From contig NZ_JALUXE010000008.1 of NCBI RefSeq assembly GCF_027019125.1, forward strand, positions 62,001 to 126,000: 64,000 nt of DNA. The letters run 5' to 3'. Below the pieces are notes generated by a model that had not been told where the DNA came from, did not search any database, and worked only from the letters and a program-made list of their open reading frames with translations. Each line of letters starts with the position of its first letter. Position 1 is the stretch's first letter. The translations under genes and the position numbers were made by a program. The stretch comes from Roseovarius sp. (lineage in GTDB: Bacteria; Pseudomonadota; Alphaproteobacteria; Rhodobacterales; Rhodobacteraceae). Below, one piece after another: positions 19,374-29,405 of the stretch.

Positions 19374-19963
19374 GGCAATTCCGCCTCGGGGATGACCGGA
19401 AAGAACTGGCCGCCGGACCAAAGCCCGAACCAGCCCTCGTGCCGGTCGCCAATATCCACGAGGCGGTAAAAGCTCTTGCGGTCGATCAGCGCCTCGAGAT
19501 TGGCGCGCACCAGCACATAGGGCGACGGCTCTCCGGTTTCCGGGTCTCGGGTGACGCGGATCGGGTGATCGGGGCCGGCGGTCACATGGTCGCCGACATT
19601 GGTCTCGAACCGCAGGGTCTGCGCCGCGCCGGTGCCGTCGGATTCGAAATCCACCGCCACAAAGGGCGCGTCATCGACGGTGATCCCCACCTTTTCAACC
19701 GGAGTGACCAAAAAATAAGCGTCGCCATCGCGGCGCAGGATGGTGGAGAAAAGCCGCACCAGTTCGGGCCGCCCGATGGGCGTGCCGAGATAGAACCAGG
19801 TGCCATCGCGTGCAATGCGCATGTCGAGATCACCGCAAAACGGCGGATTCCACAAATGCACGGGCGGCAGCCCCTTGCCCTTGGCCCGCGCCGCGCGCGC
19901 CGAAGCGGCGATGCCCTCGGCTGACGGGCTTGTGACGGAATCTTTGCTCATTGCTTTTGCCAT
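19370..19963 (-). CDS. DUF1285 family protein
   Basis: A 197-residue soluble protein. After an alanine-rich start, the DUF1285 core begins with [18 protein letters not shown], continues with [20 protein letters not shown], and includes the [11 protein letters not shown] stretch typical of the family. The biochemical role of DUF1285 is not established. The start at ATG 19963 is favoured; ATG 19951 is also possible. It is divergent from the MoxR operon with a 57-base gap, which in many Alphaproteobacteria is the usual neighbour, so a functional link with that cluster is plausible. Confidence 0.88.
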   Translation of the reverse strand: MAKAMSKDSVTSPSAEGIAASARAARAKGKGLPPVHLWNPPFCGDLDMRIARDGTWFYLGTPIGRPELVRLFSTILRRDGDAYFLVTPVEKVGITVDDAPFVAVDFESDGTGAAQTLRFETNVGDHVTAGPDHPIRVTRDPETGEPSPYVLVRANLEALIDRKSFYRLVDIGDRHEGWFGLWSGGQFFPVIPEAELP

Positions 19964-20020
19964 TTCTGTCCCAAGCTATACACTCATAAGGGACGATATA
20001 GGTTTGACGGGAGTTTTTCC

Positions 20021-21028
<1,008 letters not shown>

Positions 21029-21029
21029 G

Positions 21030-21914
21030 ATGGCCGACCTCGCCCTCTCCCCCCTGCGCCCCCGCGCCGAGGCCGAAGCAAGCCGCCTGCCGCCCCTTTT
21101 GGCGCAGGCGGAACTGCTCGCGCGCACGGTGCTCTTGGGCGAGCATGGGCGGCGGCGGGCAGGGGCGGGCGATGATTTCTGGCAATACCGCCCGGTGCAA
21201 CCCGGCGACAGCCGCCGCATGATCGACTGGCGCCGTTCTGCGCGTTCGGACGTGCAATTCGTGCGGCAACGCGAATGGCAGATCGCGCAGAGCGTGATGC
21301 TCTGGGTCGATCCCGCCGCCTCCATGCGCTTTGCCAGCGACAAGGGCCTGCCCGAAAAGGCGGATCGCGCGCGGCTTCTGGCGCTTGCGGTGGCCATATT
21401 GCTCGTGCGCGGCGGCGAGCGGGTGGGCCTCACCGGCGGCACCCTGCCCCCCCGGCGAGGCGAGATGCAGGTCACGCGACTGGCGTCGGCGCTGATGCAA
21501 GAGAGCGCCGAGGATTATGCATCCCCCGATATGTCCGGCCTGATCCCGCATGGCCGCGCGCTCTTGATTTCGGATTTCATGGGCGATCTGGCACCTCTGC
21601 GCGACGCGCTGACGGCGGCGGCGGATCGGGGCGTGCGCGGGCTGCTCTATCAGGTGCTGGACCCCGCCGAAGAGGCCTTTCCCTACACCGGCCGCACCAT
21701 TTTCGAAAGTGTGGGCGGCACAATCGCCCATGAAACCCTGAAGGCCGGCGATCTGCGCGCCCGCTATCTGGAGCGTCTGGCCGAACGCAAGGACGCGCTC
21801 GACGCGCTCTGCCAGGCAACCGGCTGGCGCTATGGCTGTCACCATACCGGCGAGAGCGCGCAATCGGCGCTCTTGTGGCTGCATGGGGCGATGGCGGGTG
21901 GGGGGAGCGCATGA
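21030..21914 (+). CDS. DUF58 domain protein
   Basis: A 294-residue protein with the DUF58 signature QYRPVQPGDSRRMIDWRRSA at about residues 52-71 followed by the region FVRQREWQIAQSVMLWVDPAASM, which corresponds to the degenerate MIDAS-like strand. Start ATG lies one base after the MoxR stop. DUF58 proteins are the standard partners of MoxR ATPases. It contains no signal peptide. Confidence 0.92.
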   Translation: MADLALSPLRPRAEAEASRLPPLLAQAELLARTVLLGEHGRRRAGAGDDFWQYRPVQPGDSRRMIDWRRSARSDVQFVRQREWQIAQSVMLWVDPAASMRFASDKGLPEKADRARLLALAVAILLVRGGERVGLTGGTLPPRRGEMQVTRLASALMQESAEDYASPDMSGLIPHGRALLISDFMGDLAPLRDALTAAADRGVRGLLYQVLDPAEEAFPYTGRTIFESVGGTIAHETLKAGDLRARYLERLAERKDALDALCQATGWRYGCHHTGESAQSALLWLHGAMAGGGSA

Positions 21915-24667
21915 TCCTGGGCCCCATCGGATTTGCCGCCCCGTGGCTCTTGTGGGCGCTTGTGGCCTTGCCGATCCTGTGGATCATCCTGCGCGCCGTG
22001 CCGCCTGCGCCGATCCGGCGGCGCTTTCCCGCCGTGGCGCTGCTGCTTGGCCTGCGGGACGAGGATCACGTCAGCGACCGCACGCCGTGGTGGCTCTTGC
22101 TGCTGCGGATGCTGGCGGTGGCGGCGGTGATCGTGGGCCTGGCGGGACCAGTGCTCAATCCGCGCGACGAGGGCACGGCGCGGGCCACCGGTCCGCTTTT
22201 GATCCTCATGGATGGCAGTTGGGCCAGCGCCCGCGACTGGGCCGCGCAAACGGCGGTGGTTGACGCGATGCTGGCAGAGGCGGGGCGCGATGGGCGGCCT
22301 GCGGCGCTGATGCAACTCAGCGACCCGCAGGCACCGGTGTTTCAGGCGGCGGACAGTCTGCGCGCGCGGGTGCCGGGGCTGATCCCCGCGCCGTGGCCAG
22401 TGACGCCAGAGGGGATGGCCCGCGCCGTGGACCTTCTGGGCGAGAGCGCGTTTGAAACGCGCTGGTTCTCGGACGGGCTGGATGCAGAGGGGCGCGCATC
22501 GCTTCTTGAGGCGCTCGAGGCGCGCGGCCCTGTCACCGTGCATGAAAGCCCGCGCGCCGTGCTGGCGCTGACCCCGCCGACGCTGGAAGACGGGCAAATC
22601 CAGTTACGCGCGTTGCGTGCCGTGCCGGGGCCGCTGCGCGAGATTTCGGTCAATGCCCACGGTCTTGATCCCGCCGGGGTGTCGCGGGTGCTGGCCACCC
22701 TGCCGATGACCTTTGACGAGGGCGCGCTTGAGGCGACAGGCGCATTGTCCCTGCCGCCCGAATTGCGCGCCCGTGTCACCCGGTTCGAGATCGCGGGCGA
22801 GGCGCAGGCAGGGGCCGTCAGCCTGACCGACGATGGGCTGAAACGGCGCGAAGTGGCGCTGATCGCGGGGCGCGACGATCGTGAAGGGCTCGAACTGCTG
22901 TCACCCTTGCATTATCTCGCGCAGGCGCTCAGCCCCACTGCCGATCTTCTCGAAGGGGGGCTGATGGATGTGCTGCCCGCGAATCCCGATGTGATCGTGC
23001 TGGCCGATGTGGCGACGCTTTCGGGGGCGGAACAGGCGGCGTTGCTCGACTGGGCCGACAAGGGCGGGATGCTCCTGCGCTTTGCCGGGCCGCGCGTGGC
23101 CGCAAGCGATGTCTCGCGCAGCGAAGAAGACCCGCTGATGCCGGTGCGCCTGCGTGCGGGCGGGCGCACGGTGGGCGGCGCAATGTCCTGGGGCGAACCC
23201 AAGACGCTGGCCCCCTTCATCGAGGGCAGCCCGTTTCAGGGCCTGAGCATTCCGGATGATGTGACCGTCAGCGCACAGGTGATGGCACAACCTGATCCAA
23301 CCTTGGCCGACCGGGTGATCGCGCAACTGAGCGATGGCACCCCGCTGGTCACGCGCAAACGGATCGGGGCGGGGCAGGTGGTGCTCTTTCATGTCACCGC
23401 CAATGCCGAATGGTCGAGCCTGCCGCTCTCGGGCCTCTTCGTGCAGATGCTGGAGCGGCTGGCGGTTTCGTCCGCCATGGCCCCGCCCGATGCGGCGGAA
23501 CTGGCGGGCACGACCTGGCAACCGGCGCAGGTGCTGGACGGGTTCGGGCGACTGGCGGATGCGGACACGCGCCCCGGTGTGGCGGGAGAGCGGCTCTTGT
23601 CGGCCCCGCTTGGCCCCGATCTCTGGCCCGGCCTCTACGAGGGGCCAGAGCGCAGCGTCGCGCGCAACGTGATCGCGGCCGAGACCGCGCTCAGCCCGGT
23701 GGCATGGCCCGCGCGCGTGCCGGTCGAGGGGCTGGAGCGTGCGCCCGAAACACCGTTGGGCGGCTGGCTGCTGGCTGCGGCCCTGATGCTGCTGACCGCC
23801 GATATTCTGGCGTCCCTCGCGCTCTCCGGGCGGCTCTGGCCTGCGCGGGCGGTGGCGATGCTTGCCCTCGCGCTCAGCCTCGGGCCCGTGCCCGAGGCGC
23901 GGGCGCAGGATGATGCGCGCGCGCTTCTCGCAACTCAGGAACTGGCCCTCGCCCATGTGATCACCGGCGACGCCCGGCTGGATGATACCGCGCGCGCCGG
24001 GCTGCGCGGCTTGGGTCAGGTGCTCAATTTCCGCACCTCCGTTGAACCGGCAGAGCCGATCGCCGTCAATCTCGAACGTGACGACCTCACCTTTTACCCG
24101 ATCCTCTACTGGCCCATCAGTGCCGATCAGCCGACGCCCTCGGCCGAGGCCTATGTCAAGCTCAACGACTATCTGCGCAACGGCGGGCTCATCCTGTTTG
24201 ACACCCGCGATGCCGATGTTGCCGGGTTCGGCGCGGCGACGCCCAATGGCGCGCGGCTGCAACGGATCGCGGCCCCGCTCGACATTCCCCCGCTCGAACC
24301 CTTGCCCGAGGATCATGTGCTGACCCGAACCTTCTACCTTCTGACCGATTTTCCGGGGCGCTACTCGGGCCGGCCGGTCTGGGTCGAGGCGGCCCCGCCC
24401 GATGCCGAACAGATCGAGGGCATGCCGTTTCGCAATCTCAACGATGGGGTGACGCCGGTGGTGATCGGCGGCAATGACTGGGCGGCGGCCTGGGCGGTGA
24501 ACGAGCGGGGCGATCCGATGTTTCCCGTGGGCCGCGGCTATGCTGGCGAGCGGCAGAGGGAACTGGCCTATCGCTTTGGCGTCAATCTGGTGATGCATGT
24601 GCTGACCGGCAATTACAAATCCGATCAGGTGCATGTCCCCGCCCTTCTCGACAGGTTGGGCCAATGA
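21911..24667 (+). CDS. BatA-like N-terminal plus DUF4159 membrane protein
   Basis: A 918-residue protein. Residues ~1-85 form a BatA/Aerotolerance-type N-terminus with two membrane segments (AAPWLLWALVALPILWIIL, then a second). A VWA-like region follows (LLILMDGSWASA). Two further membrane segments occur near 620-670. The C-terminal ~210 residues are DUF4159 (VNLERDDLTFYPILYWPI, YLRNGGLILFDTRDAD). ATG 21911 overlaps the DUF58 stop by four bases; a start at 21875 is open but lacks the expected hydrophobic beginning. The protein is probably the membrane platform with which the MoxR/DUF58 pair works. Confidence 0.9.
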   Translation: MILGPIGFAAPWLLWALVALPILWIILRAVPPAPIRRRFPAVALLLGLRDEDHVSDRTPWWLLLLRMLAVAAVIVGLAGPVLNPRDEGTARATGPLLILMDGSWASARDWAAQTAVVDAMLAEAGRDGRPAALMQLSDPQAPVFQAADSLRARVPGLIPAPWPVTPEGMARAVDLLGESAFETRWFSDGLDAEGRASLLEALEARGPVTVHESPRAVLALTPPTLEDGQIQLRALRAVPGPLREISVNAHGLDPAGVSRVLATLPMTFDEGALEATGALSLPPELRARVTRFEIAGEAQAGAVSLTDDGLKRREVALIAGRDDREGLELLSPLHYLAQALSPTADLLEGGLMDVLPANPDVIVLADVATLSGAEQAALLDWADKGGMLLRFAGPRVAASDVSRSEEDPLMPVRLRAGGRTVGGAMSWGEPKTLAPFIEGSPFQGLSIPDDVTVSAQVMAQPDPTLADRVIAQLSDGTPLVTRKRIGAGQVVLFHVTANAEWSSLPLSGLFVQMLERLAVSSAMAPPDAAELAGTTWQPAQVLDGFGRLADADTRPGVAGERLLSAPLGPDLWPGLYEGPERSVARNVIAAETALSPVAWPARVPVEGLERAPETPLGGWLLAAALMLLTADILASLALSGRLWPARAVAMLALALSLGPVPEARAQDDARALLATQELALAHVITGDARLDDTARAGLRGLGQVLNFRTSVEPAEPIAVNLERDDLTFYPILYWPISADQPTPSAEAYVKLNDYLRNGGLILFDTRDADVAGFGAATPNGARLQRIAAPLDIPPLEPLPEDHVLTRTFYLLTDFPGRYSGRPVWVEAAPPDAEQIEGMPFRNLNDGVTPVVIGGNDWAAAWAVNERGDPMFPVGRGYAGERQRELAYRFGVNLVMHVLTGNYKSDQVHVPALLDRLGQ

Positions 24668-26712
24668 CCGGCAGCGTGGTGTTCGACCCTCTCTTGCCGG
24701 TCTGGCTGATTGCCGCCCTTGCGGCACTGGTGGCCTGCGGTCTGGCGCTGGCGCTCTGGCGGGGGCTGGCGGGTTGGCCGCTCCGGGCGCTGGCCGGGCT
24801 GGTGATCCTCGCGGCCCTGATGGGCCCGGCCTATCAGCAAGAGGAACGCAATCCCCTCAGTGACATCGTGCTGATCGTCGAGGATCAAAGCGCCAGTCAG
24901 GGATTGGCGGATCGCACGACGCGCACGGCCGAGGCCGCCGATGATCTGACGGCACGGCTTGAGGCGCGCGGCAATACAGAGGTGCGCCGCGTGCGGGTGC
25001 CGGATGCCCCCGAGAATGGCGGCACTCAGGCGATGACCGCACTGGCGCAGGCGATGGCCGAGGAACCGCTGGGCCGTATCGCGGGCGTTATCCTGCTCTC
25101 GGACGGGCGTATTCACGATGTCGAGCGGGCCCCCGACATTCCCGCGCCGCTGCATCTCTTGCATACGGGCCGCGCGGGCGATTGGGACCGGCGGCTCAGG
25201 ATCGACAATGCACCCGCCTTTGCCATCCTGGGCGAAGAGGTGCGCATGACCCTCACTGTCACGGATGAGGGGGCCGCCCCTGCGGGCGTAACCTCGGTGC
25301 CGCTTGATATTTCCGTGGACGGGGCCGAGTCGCGCCGCTTCGAGGTGCCTTTGGGCGAGGAAATCACCCTGCCTCTGGTCTTGCCGCATGGCGGGCGCAA
25401 CGTGCTGCAATTCACCACCCCCCCCGCACCCGGCGAGTTGACGGATCGCAACAACACCGCGCTGGTGCAGATCAACGGTGTGCGCGACCGGCTGAGCGTT
25501 CTTCTGGTCTCCGGCCAGCCCCATCCCGGCACGCGCACCTGGCGCAACCTGCTGAAATCCGACAGTTCGGTCGATCTGGTGCATTTCACCATTCTGCGCC
25601 CACCCGAGAAACAGGACGGGGTGCCGGTGCGGGAATTGTCGCTGATCGCCTTTCCCACCCGCGAGCTGTTTCTTGAAAAGGTGGATGATTTCGATCTGAT
25701 CATCTTCGACCGGTATCGGCGGCGGGGTATCCTGCCCAATGTCTATCTCGAGAATATTCGCCAATACGTCGAGAATGGCGGGGCGGTGCTGTTTGCGGCG
25801 GGCCCGGATTTCGCCGGGGCCGAAAGCATCTATCGCGGTCCGTTCGAGGCGATCATCCCGGCGCGTCCCACGGCCCGCGTGGTCGAGCAAGGCTATCTGC
25901 CCAAGGTCACGGAGCTGGGCGAGCGGCATCCGGTCACGGCAGGGCTCGCCCAGGAGTTTGACGGGGATTGGGGCCGCTGGCTCAGGCAGGTAGAGGTCAT
26001 GCAGTCGGCGGGCGATGTCGTGATGTCCGGGGCCGATGACCGGCCTTTGCTGCTGCTTGACCGGGTGGGCGAGGGGCGCGTGGCGCTCTTGGCCTCGGAT
26101 CATGCCTGGCTCTGGGGGCGCGGATTCGAGGGCGGCGGGCCGCAGCTCGAACTCCTGCGGCGCCTGGCGCATTGGATGATGAAGGAACCCGAGCTGGAGG
26201 AAGAGGCGCTCTGGGCCGAGGCCACGGGTCAGCAGATGCGCGTGATCCGCCGCTCTCTGACCGAGGATGTCGGCCCCGTCACCATCACCACGCCATCGGG
26301 CGATGTGATCGAGCGGCCCCTGCAAGAGGTGTCTCCGGGCCGGTTCGAGACGCTGTTCGACGGGCCGGAAATCGGGCTCTATCGGCTGGAGAACGGCGAT
26401 CAAAGCGCGGTCATCGGTCTTGGCCCCGCCGCGCCGGTCGAATTCGAGCGCACGATTGCCAGCGCCGAGGTTCTGCAACCGGCGATCAATGCCACCAACG
26501 GGGGCGTCTGGGCGCTGGAGGACGGTATGCCCGCGATCCGCGCGGTGCGCGAAGGGCGCCCCGCCGCCGGGCGCGGCTGGATCGGGATCACCCCGCGCGG
26601 GGCCTATGAAACCCAGAGCCTGCGCCAGATGTCCATTTTGCCGCCCTGGCTGGTGCTGCTGCTGGTATCGGGGCTGATCCTTGGGGGATGGCTGCGCGAG
26701 GGGCGGCGATAA
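24664..26712 (+). CDS. Membrane-anchored VWA/glutamine-amidotransferase-like protein of the MoxR operon
   Basis: A 682-residue protein with two N-terminal membrane segments (residues ~8-60), a degenerate VWA-like segment (DIVLIVEDQSAS ... ILLSDGRIHD), a class I glutamine-amidotransferase-like Rossmann domain around residues 270-470 (YVENGGAVLFAAGPDFAG) lacking an obvious catalytic Cys, and a C-terminal membrane helix (PPWLVLLLVSGLILGGW). It overlaps the DUF4159 gene by four bases and closes the operon. No enzymatic activity can be claimed; the architecture suggests a periplasmic-facing structural partner. Confidence 0.85.
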   Translation: MTGSVVFDPLLPVWLIAALAALVACGLALALWRGLAGWPLRALAGLVILAALMGPAYQQEERNPLSDIVLIVEDQSASQGLADRTTRTAEAADDLTARLEARGNTEVRRVRVPDAPENGGTQAMTALAQAMAEEPLGRIAGVILLSDGRIHDVERAPDIPAPLHLLHTGRAGDWDRRLRIDNAPAFAILGEEVRMTLTVTDEGAAPAGVTSVPLDISVDGAESRRFEVPLGEEITLPLVLPHGGRNVLQFTTPPAPGELTDRNNTALVQINGVRDRLSVLLVSGQPHPGTRTWRNLLKSDSSVDLVHFTILRPPEKQDGVPVRELSLIAFPTRELFLEKVDDFDLIIFDRYRRRGILPNVYLENIRQYVENGGAVLFAAGPDFAGAESIYRGPFEAIIPARPTARVVEQGYLPKVTELGERHPVTAGLAQEFDGDWGRWLRQVEVMQSAGDVVMSGADDRPLLLLDRVGEGRVALLASDHAWLWGRGFEGGGPQLELLRRLAHWMMKEPELEEEALWAEATGQQMRVIRRSLTEDVGPVTITTPSGDVIERPLQEVSPGRFETLFDGPEIGLYRLENGDQSAVIGLGPAAPVEFERTIASAEVLQPAINATNGGVWALEDGMPAIRAVREGRPAAGRGWIGITPRGAYETQSLRQMSILPPWLVLLLVSGLILGGWLREGRR

Positions 26713-26721
26713 CGGTCGGGC

Positions 26722-27075
26722 TCAGGGCCGCAATTCGACGCGAAAGGGCGTGCTGCTCCACCCGTCCACCGAACAATGCGCCCGCACGAACACCTCTTGC
26801 GTGCCAACGGGCAGGGTCAGGTCGTTGAGCGACCGGGTAAAGGGCTGTTCCTCGACATGCGGGTGATGCAGCAGCCGATAGCCCAGCCGATTGCCGGTCG
26901 CATCCAGAACCTCCCAGCCGTCGACATAATGATCCCAGCCCGTGTCGGGATGCAGGACCGTGACCGCGACCGTCCACGCGCCGCCGGTCTTGTCCATGCG
27001 CACACCGAGGATCTCCGGCAGCTCCGCTGCGGCGGGGCTGGCGACAAGGCCGAGGACAAGGCACAGGCATCTCAT
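26722..27075 (-). CDS. Small exported hypothetical protein
   Basis: A 117-residue precursor with a short signal peptide (MRCLCLVLGLVASPAAA). The mature ~100 residues are beta-rich and immunoglobulin-like in pattern (VAVTVLHPDTGWDHYVDGWEV, TQEVFVRAHCSVDGWSS). It reaches within ten bases of the MoxR-operon end on the opposite strand. I recognise the type as a conserved Rhodobacteraceae hypothetical but no function is known. Confidence 0.82.
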   Translation of the reverse strand: MRCLCLVLGLVASPAAAELPEILGVRMDKTGGAWTVAVTVLHPDTGWDHYVDGWEVLDATGNRLGYRLLHHPHVEEQPFTRSLNDLTLPVGTQEVFVRAHCSVDGWSSTPFRVELRP

Positions 27076-27110
27076 GGTGAGAGATTAGCCCAGTCTTGCG
27101 AAAAAAGCAC

Positions 27111-27830
27111 TCACGTCTGTGTATTCTGGTCCGGGCGATCCGGTTGCAGCAGCACCGCGCGCGATTGCGAGGCGAATTCGCGGCGCAAAAGCATCAGGCC
27201 GGTAATCGCCGTGGCCCCGATCAGCGCCTCTGGCCCCAAGAGCCAGGCCGCCGCCGTGAGCGCGAAATAAATCGCCCGCAGACCCCGGTTAAAGCCGCGC
27301 GCGGCGGTGATGTTGATCTCTGCCGCCTTTTGGGCGCGCGGCAGGGCTGCGGCATCGCCGGGGTCATTGGGCACGGCGGCCATGATCACGGCGCAATAGC
27401 CAAACAGGCGATTGGACCAGACAAATTTGAGAAACGCATTGGCGAGAAAGACGAGGATCACGAGGATCTTGACCTCCCAGACGATGATCGGCCCGGTCGC
27501 GGGGGTCAGATCGTCGGCGATGCCCATCACCCGCTCCAGATCGCCCAGCATCGCCAAGGCCCCGCCAATGGCAATCAACGTGGCCGAGGCGAAAAAGGCG
27601 GTGCCCTGCCGCAAACTGCCCAAAAGCTGCGCGTCAAAGATACGCGCGTCGCGGGCCACCATCTGCACCATCCACTCGCGCCGATACTGCGCCATCAGCT
27701 TGGTCACGGAGGGTCTCGCGCGGGGGGGATTCTCGATCAGGAGACCAAGGACCAGCCAGCCCAGCACCAATCCACCCAAGGCAAGGGCGTCGAGCATGCT
27801 GAAATGCGCCAGTTGATCCATCCAAATCAT
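27111..27830 (-). CDS. DUF599 family inner-membrane protein
   Basis: A 239-residue membrane protein with four main hydrophobic segments. The DUF599 pattern is visible in YRREWMVQMVARDARIFDAQLLGSL (split here as a motif around residues 49-73), GTAFFASATLIAIGG and the central KFVWSNRLFGYCAVIMAAVP. The start ATG 27830 has AAGGATAG upstream; ATG 27821 is an alternative. It lies 35 bases upstream of the small exported gene on the same strand, so the two may be co-transcribed. Function of the family is unknown. Confidence 0.88.
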   Translation of the reverse strand: MIWMDQLAHFSMLDALALGGLVLGWLVLGLLIENPPRARPSVTKLMAQYRREWMVQMVARDARIFDAQLLGSLRQGTAFFASATLIAIGGALAMLGDLERVMGIADDLTPATGPIIVWEVKILVILVFLANAFLKFVWSNRLFGYCAVIMAAVPNDPGDAAALPRAQKAAEINITAARGFNRGLRAIYFALTAAAWLLGPEALIGATAITGLMLLRREFASQSRAVLLQPDRPDQNTQT

Positions 27831-27854
27831 GAATGCAAGCTATCCTTGCGAGGT

Positions 27855-27897
27855 TTGACTTGCCAGATGTAAAAATTGGTTATATTTTATTACCAAT
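27855..27897 (+). promoter_or_regulatory. glcDEF promoter and palindromic operator
   Basis: TTGACT at 27855-27860 and TTATAT/TATATT at 27880-27886 make a -35/-10 pair with a long 19-20 base spacer. The -10 lies inside the inverted repeat ATTGGT (27875-27880) ... ACCAAT (27892-27897). TTGGT half-sites are used by FadR/PdhR/GlcC-type GntR regulators, but the 11-base spacer is wider than their usual one. AGGAGG then precedes ATG 27912. Confidence 0.55.
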
Positions 27898-27911
27898 CAG
27901 GAGGAATTCAT

Positions 27912-29345
27912 ATGGAAATGCCCGTCCCCCGGCCAGAAATCCTGGCGCGCAAAGCCGAACTTGTAGAGCGTCTGTGCGAAGTTCTGCCCGCTGATGCGGT
28001 GATTTCCGACCCGGCCGAAACGCGCGCCTATGAATGCGACGCTCTGACCGCCTATAAATGCGCGCCGCTGGTGGCGATCCTGCCGGGGTCTACCCAAGAG
28101 GTGTCGGAGGCGCTGCGCATCTGTCACGAGATGGGCGTGCCGGTGGTGCCACGCGGCTCGGGGACGTCGCTTGCCGGCGGGGCCCTGCCCACGGCGGACA
28201 GTGTCATCCTCGGGGTGGCGCGGCTCAACGCGGTGTTGGAGACCGATTACGACAACCGTTTCATTCGCGTGCAGACCGGGCGCACCAACCTGAGTGTCAC
28301 CGGCGCGGTCGAGGAACACGGATTTTTCTACGCCCCCGATCCCTCCAGCCAGCTGGCCTGTGCCATTGCCGGCAATGTCGCGATGAATTCGGGCGGGGCG
28401 CATTGCCTCAAATATGGCGTGACCACCAACAACCTGATGGGCGTGACCATGGTGCTGATGGATGGCACCGTTGTGGAATTGGGCGGCGCGCATCTTGATG
28501 CGGAGGGGCTCGATCTCCTGGGGATCGTCTGCGGCTCCGAGGGGCAATTGGGCGTCGTGACCGAGGCCACGCTGCGCATCCTGCGCAAGCCCGAGGGCGC
28601 GCGCCCCGTGCTGATCGCCTTTGACAGCAACGAGGTCGCGGGCGCCTGCGTGAGCGACATCATCAAGGCGGGCGTGCTGCCGGTGGCGATCGAATTCATG
28701 GACCGCCCCTGTATCGAGGCGACCGAGGATTTCGCCAAGGCGGGCTATCCCATGTGCGAGGCGCTGCTGATCGTCGAGGTCGAAGGCTCGGATGCCGAGA
28801 TCGACGAGCAGTTGGGCCTGATCGAGGGGATCGCACGGCGCCATAACCCGGTGGAATTCCGCCAGAGCCGCTCGCCCGAGGAAAGCGCCGCGATCTGGCT
28901 GGGCCGCAAATCGGCCTTTGGCGCGATGGGGCAGATCAACGACTATATGTGCCTCGATGGCACCATCCCGGTCAGCCAATTGCCGCATGTTCTCAAGCGG
29001 ATTGGCGAGCTGTCCGCGCAATTCGGGCTGAGCGTGGCCAATGTGTTCCACGCAGGCGACGGCAACATGCACCCTCTTATCCTCTTTGATGCCAACAAGC
29101 CCGGCGATCTGGAACTTTGCGAAGAACTGGGGTCTGAAATCCTCAAGCTTTGCGTCGAGGTGGGGGGATGCCTCACCGGCGAACACGGGGTGGGCATCGA
29201 AAAGCGCGATCTGATGACCCATCAATATGCCCCGGAGGATCTGGAGGCGCAGATGGCGATCAAGGACGTGTTCGATCCCAAATGGCTGCTCAACCCGGCC
29301 AAGGTCTTTCCGCTGGCGTCCTCTGACGCGCGGCGTGTGGCCTGA
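27912..29345 (+). CDS. glcD: Glycolate oxidase subunit GlcD
   Basis: A 477-residue FAD-dependent enzyme of the FAD_binding_4/FAD-oxidase_C type that oxidises glycolate to glyoxylate. Visible features are PRGSGTSLAGGALP and IAGNVAMNSGGAHCLKYG in the PCMH-type FAD domain, and HAGDGNMHPL and GEHGVGIEKRDLM in the C-terminal cap. ATG 27912 is selected because AGGAGG lies seven bases upstream; a frame extension to 27876 would run over the operator. First gene of glcDEF, which handles glycolate from phytoplankton or photorespiration-like sources. Confidence 0.95.
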   Translation: MEMPVPRPEILARKAELVERLCEVLPADAVISDPAETRAYECDALTAYKCAPLVAILPGSTQEVSEALRICHEMGVPVVPRGSGTSLAGGALPTADSVILGVARLNAVLETDYDNRFIRVQTGRTNLSVTGAVEEHGFFYAPDPSSQLACAIAGNVAMNSGGAHCLKYGVTTNNLMGVTMVLMDGTVVELGGAHLDAEGLDLLGIVCGSEGQLGVVTEATLRILRKPEGARPVLIAFDSNEVAGACVSDIIKAGVLPVAIEFMDRPCIEATEDFAKAGYPMCEALLIVEVEGSDAEIDEQLGLIEGIARRHNPVEFRQSRSPEESAAIWLGRKSAFGAMGQINDYMCLDGTIPVSQLPHVLKRIGELSAQFGLSVANVFHAGDGNMHPLILFDANKPGDLELCEELGSEILKLCVEVGGCLTGEHGVGIEKRDLMTHQYAPEDLEAQMAIKDVFDPKWLLNPAKVFPLASSDARRVA

Positions 29346-29405
29346 GCGACCCGACCGGGGGCCATGCTCCCGGAGCAATGAGTATTTTGACCAAGAAGAA
29401 GCAGC

